From Chitinophagaceae bacterium (GTDB taxonomy: Bacteria > Bacteroidota > Bacteroidia > Chitinophagales > Chitinophagaceae), in assembly GCA_013696395.1 (NCBI GenBank), contig JACCYQ010000123.1, positions 1 to 64,000 of the forward strand: a DNA stretch of 64,000 bases, written 5' to 3'. A model generated the notes under the pieces. The model was not told the DNA's origin. It worked only from the letters and a program-made list of their open reading frames with translations, and did not search any database. Of this stretch, positions 62,601 through 64,000 are shown piece by piece. The translations under genes were made by a program, and so were the position numbers. How positions within the stretch are numbered: the stretch's first letter is position 1; each line of letters starts with the position of its first letter.

Positions 62601-63142
62601 AGCAAAAGAATGATCTGGTAACGGCGAGAGAAAGTTTGTTGCAGACCATTGCTGAAGTGGAGATCACCGCCAATCAGAAGTTCCTGGAAACTTTTAACCA
62701 GGTGCGGGAGAATTTCCAGAAAGTATTTAAAACGTTATTCACCGAAGATGACCAGTGCGACCTGGTGATGGAAAATCCGGACAACATTGCAGAGACTGGC
62801 ATTGATGTAATTGCCAAGCCAAAAGGCAAGCGTCCATCCTCGCTTACCCAATTAAGTGGTGGAGAAAGAACGCTTACCGCAACCGCTTTGTTATTCGCCA
62901 TTTACCTGATCAAACCGGCCCCGTTCTGTATACTCGATGAGGTGGATGCGCCGCTTGATGATGCCAACGTAGGCAAGTTCACCAACATGATCAGGCAGTT
63001 TAGCGAGAAATCGCAGTTTATCATTGTTACACATAATAAAATGACCATGAGCACCGTGGATGTTATTTATGGCGTAACCATGCAGGAGCCCGGCGTAAGT
63101 AAACTGGTAAGTGTTGACTTTCGCAGCATAACACAAAATTAA
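59615..63142 (+). CDS. smc: Chromosome segregation ATPase SMC
   Basis: A condensin subunit of 1,175 residues, full length. The N-terminal head carries Walker A IVGPNGCGKSNI (29-40). A first coiled coil extends from about 165 to 500, the hinge lies at about 515-675 (YPDSVKFLHKN to TLTGGSVGLF) and the second coiled coil runs to about 1010. The C-terminal head has the signature LSGGERTLTA (near 1085), Walker B ILDEVDAPLDD and the D-loop. SMC dimers extrude DNA loops and organise chromosomes together with ScpA and ScpB, which are not in the window. The start is GTG at 59615, giving the conserved MRLKSLEIKGFKSF. A strong terminator follows. Confidence 0.97.
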   Translation: MRLKSLEIKGFKSFADKTIVNFDDNITGIVGPNGCGKSNIVDSIRWVIGEQKISQLRSENLESLVFNGSKTRSASGLAEVSLTFENTRNLLPTEFSTVTITRKFYKNGDSEYRLNDVQCRLKDIHNLFMDTGISTDSYAIIELGMVDDLIKDKENSRRRMLEQAAGISIYKTRKKEAKSKLDATDQDLARIEDLLFEINNQLKTLENQAKKAEKYFEIKKDYKELSIELAKAALEGFNVTFKALNLQYETEQDKRIKLETEIATEEAALEQERVDLVEKERSLQTMQHSFNEMLQTVRSKENDKNLAAQRLEYLKERETSLNEFLQKAGGQLQGIEESIAFTQKQRGEENDSLEGLNEKFLQLQSEVNANRTVLDEKRTALDDLRSEYQRMQREQFDAEKKVAVADTSIQNMQRTIQQVEQDREQREAQRETLATQLQADEKELGVNKITLDQLQQHHENTKEQILQTQSVLEDLRNELADENRTLDSKKNEHDLLKSLIDSMEGYPDSVKFLHKNTDWSHESPILSDIIYVKEEFRTAVENVLEPFLSYYVVNNLQEGLQAVHLLDENKKGKANFFLLDKMEKWNAEEVHQPNGTIAAIDVVEVDARYRRLAEYLLGNVFIAESEEALTNSNGAVVLEKSGKYVKGKYTLTGGSVGLFEGKKIGRAKNLEKLVEEIVSQEAIVDRLKAGIQARHNEVIAFNEDLRENSIRETEKEIQQLTNQVFSLHNKLENLHALQSQGQNRLEELQSQLEQTHLSVDGTRNLLLQLNEELQMTANRLNHADETFKTEEANYNEVNLQYNEFNLQVTRQQSKVTSLNQELEFKNNQLSDLHRQIETNTTQLSETSGNISVSTQQLKETEEALVNMMRGKTEAEQKLNEADQAYYNLRNRLSEKESELRLKVKEKDQVEHLMVEIKDRLNEVKLQLAGMKERLNVEFRIQLEDILDQPRTSETPAEELQEKADRMKKRLENLGEVNPTAIEAYTEMKKRYEFIMEQKNDLVTARESLLQTIAEVEITANQKFLETFNQVRENFQKVFKTLFTEDDQCDLVMENPDNIAETGIDVIAKPKGKRPSSLTQLSGGERTLTATALLFAIYLIKPAPFCILDEVDAPLDDANVGKFTNMIRQFSEKSQFIIVTHNKMTMSTVDVIYGVTMQEPGVSKLVSVDFRSITQN

Positions 63143-63164
63143 AATTTTGCAGCACTAAACAACC

Positions 63165-63194
63165 AGCCCGGCAGATCTTGCCGGGCTTTTTATT
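63165..63194 (+). terminator. Terminator after smc
   Basis: AGCCCGGCA (63165-63173) pairs perfectly with TGCCGGGCT (63179-63187) around GATCT, followed by TTTT and TATTT. Confidence 0.92.
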
Positions 63195-63254
63195 TAAAGG
63201 CAATTTTTTTTTATTTACCAGCAATATTGCTACTATCAACTTTTGTTGTGCCTG

Positions 63255-63425
63255 CCCCGACGAGTTCACCGATGTAATCGGTGGACGGAACTCGGGGTCA
63301 CTCACTTGTGCCGCATCAAATAATTCAACAAAAAAATGCGCACCCCGATTAATATCGGTGGTACGTCTTGTTCATCACGCAGCATTTGCGACCCTTCTGT
63401 GCCGTTGGTTGCCAACAAAGGGCAA
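63255..63425. repeat. Multi-hairpin element of unknown kind after smc
   Basis: Three inverted repeats lie in a row. In the first, ACCGAT/ATCGGT (63268-63282) is extended by CGAGTTC (63261-63267) with GAACTCG (63288-63294) across a GGACG bulge, and by CCCC/GGG outside. The second is ACCCCGAT (63342-63349) with ATCGGTGGT (63354-63362). The third is GTTGG/CCAAC near 63404-63416. The sequence is richer in G and C than other spacers in this window. It has no coding frame and could be a REP/MITE-type element or a structured RNA. Confidence 0.4.
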
Positions 63426-63503
63426 TGTGCAGGAAGAAGAAAAGTAAAAAATTATAGCTGTAACAATGTTAGTATTGATGTCGTCTAATGTAAAAAAGCT
63501 ATT

Positions 63504-64000
63504 ATGAATAAATGTAGTCTTGCCCTGTTGCTATTATTATCAATGGGTCTTTATGCCCAGCCAAAGGCCAACACGAAAACGGATGTGCTGCTTCTGGGGA
63601 CTTTCCATTTTGACAATCCGGGTCTGGATGTTGCCAAATTTGAAAGTGCGGATATAATGTCCACCAAGCGGCAACAGGAAGTATTGGAAGTAGTAAAATA
63701 TTTAAAAGCGTACAAACCTGAAATCGTCTTTATTGAAGCAACTCCTGAATCCCAAACTTATTATGATACGCTTGTTGCAGCCTATAAAAAGGGAGAATTT
63801 AATTTGAAGAAAAATGAGATCTACCAACTGGGCTTCCGGTTGGCAAAAGAACTGGACCTGCCCCGGCTGCATTGTGTTGATTACCGTGATGCTCAATTTC
63901 CTTTTGACAGCCTGGTTAAAGTAATGACCGCCGCCAAACAAACCGATTTGCTGGTGTACATGAAAACAACCATTGACAGTATAGAATCAGCCCATAACGA
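63504..64000 (+). CDS. DUF5694-type secreted protein, C-terminus outside the window
   Basis: The gene starts at ATG 63504 and continues past the right edge; 165 residues are visible. A signal peptide (MNKCSLALLLLLSMGLYAQPK) precedes KTDVLLLGTFHFDNPGLDVAKFESADIMSTKRQQEVLEVVKYLKAYKPEIVFIEATPE. The L-L-L-G-T-F-H-F-x-N-P-G-x-D string is characteristic of DUF5694. This family of exported proteins is distantly reminiscent of the TraB/ChaN-type fold with a conserved G-T-x-H. Function is unknown. Its promoter is not recognisable, and the hairpin element lies upstream. Confidence 0.8.
   Translation, partial: MNKCSLALLLLLSMGLYAQPKANTKTDVLLLGTFHFDNPGLDVAKFESADIMSTKRQQEVLEVVKYLKAYKPEIVFIEATPESQTYYDTLVAAYKKGEFNLKKNEIYQLGFRLAKELDLPRLHCVDYRDAQFPFDSLVKVMTAAKQTDLLVYMKTTIDSIESAHN

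Larger units (their letters stand above)
63143..63503. other. Intergenic region between smc and the DUF5694 gene
   Basis: A spacer of 361 bp. It holds the smc terminator (63165-63194) and a hairpin-rich element (63255-63425), described separately. The remaining 70 bp before the DUF5694 start are AT-rich; no promoter matching TAnnTTTG is visible. Confidence 0.7.

Noticed and set aside
63178-63447. Open frame of 89 residues after smc
   Set aside because: It runs through the smc terminator and the hairpin element; no homology or start signal.
1-64000. tRNA or rRNA genes
   Set aside because: I saw no cloverleaf with the conserved T-arm and anticodon pattern and no rRNA-like sequence; a tRNA scan would be decisive.

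Overview
The window is a chromosomal segment of a Bacteroidota bacterium, most likely of the Chitinophagaceae/Chitinophagales. Several things point there: promoters of the Bacteroidota type (TTG, about 20 bp, TAnnTTTG) instead of sigma-70 boxes; families largely confined to or typical of the phylum (DUF4270, GSCFA, DUF3078, OmpA proteins with thrombospondin type-3 repeats, a TonB receptor with an N-terminal carboxypeptidase-regulatory-like domain); and AT-rich coding DNA with weak ribosome binding sites. I see no tRNA, rRNA, phage, insertion sequence or CRISPR array. Most of the window is core genome; the unusual material is in intergenic repeats, small unknown genes and a few odd protein variants.

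Layout. 1-3.8 kb: an incomplete CCG-domain Fe-S protein, an ATP-grasp enzyme, a YceI protein, a LysE exporter and a DinB protein. 3.9-8.8 kb: a secreted subtilase and two tandem OmpA/TSP3 proteins. 8.9-17.1 kb (minus strand): an ALDH7-type dehydrogenase, then a probable seven-gene transcript panC-panD-flippase-hldE2-like-ppk1-ppx-panB joining pantothenate synthesis with polyphosphate metabolism. 17.2-21.8 kb (plus): a stand-alone N-terminal half of a glycogen-synthase-like enzyme, a DUF4270 lipoprotein, metK and rlmB. 21.8-26.5 kb (minus): lipoproteins, a TonB-dependent receptor and a glycine-zipper protein. 26.8-30.3 kb: HMG-CoA lyase with a GSCFA protein, then galM and a MiaE-like hydroxylase. 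30.5-36.2 kb: rpsO, pnp, prmA, plsY, an M48 lipoprotein and a DUF3052-like protein, facing dnaG. 38.5-42.6 kb: a coiled-coil protein, a divergent EF-G paralogue and three unrecognised small genes. 42.7-51.0 kb: envelope proteins, gamma-glutamyltranspeptidase, and an operon of a large PIG-L deacetylase, two very small membrane proteins and a sodium/solute symporter. 51.1-59.2 kb: pyk and pfkA, a prolyl oligopeptidase, a sugar-nucleotide-type reductase, arginase and a tandem universal stress protein. 59.6-64.0 kb: smc, a hairpin-rich spacer and the start of a DUF5694 protein.

Most unusual features. Degenerate tandem arrays with an exact 8-nt period (TTGnnnnn, or TTAAACnn) occupy several intergenic spacers (783-830, 55940-55963, 56063-56086, 58150-58197, 58251-58282, 58372-58419, 59263-59294, 59445-59476), mixed with heptamers GGAATTA and CTAAACn. 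Two arrays touch a stop codon, and one supplies the -33 TTG of a promoter. Other points are the EF-G paralogue, in which both the P-loop Asp and the catalytic His of canonical translational GTPases are replaced; the two microproteins between the PIG-L deacetylase and the symporter; and a multi-hairpin element after smc. Several start codons lie so close behind a -7 element that the mRNAs are probably leaderless or nearly so.
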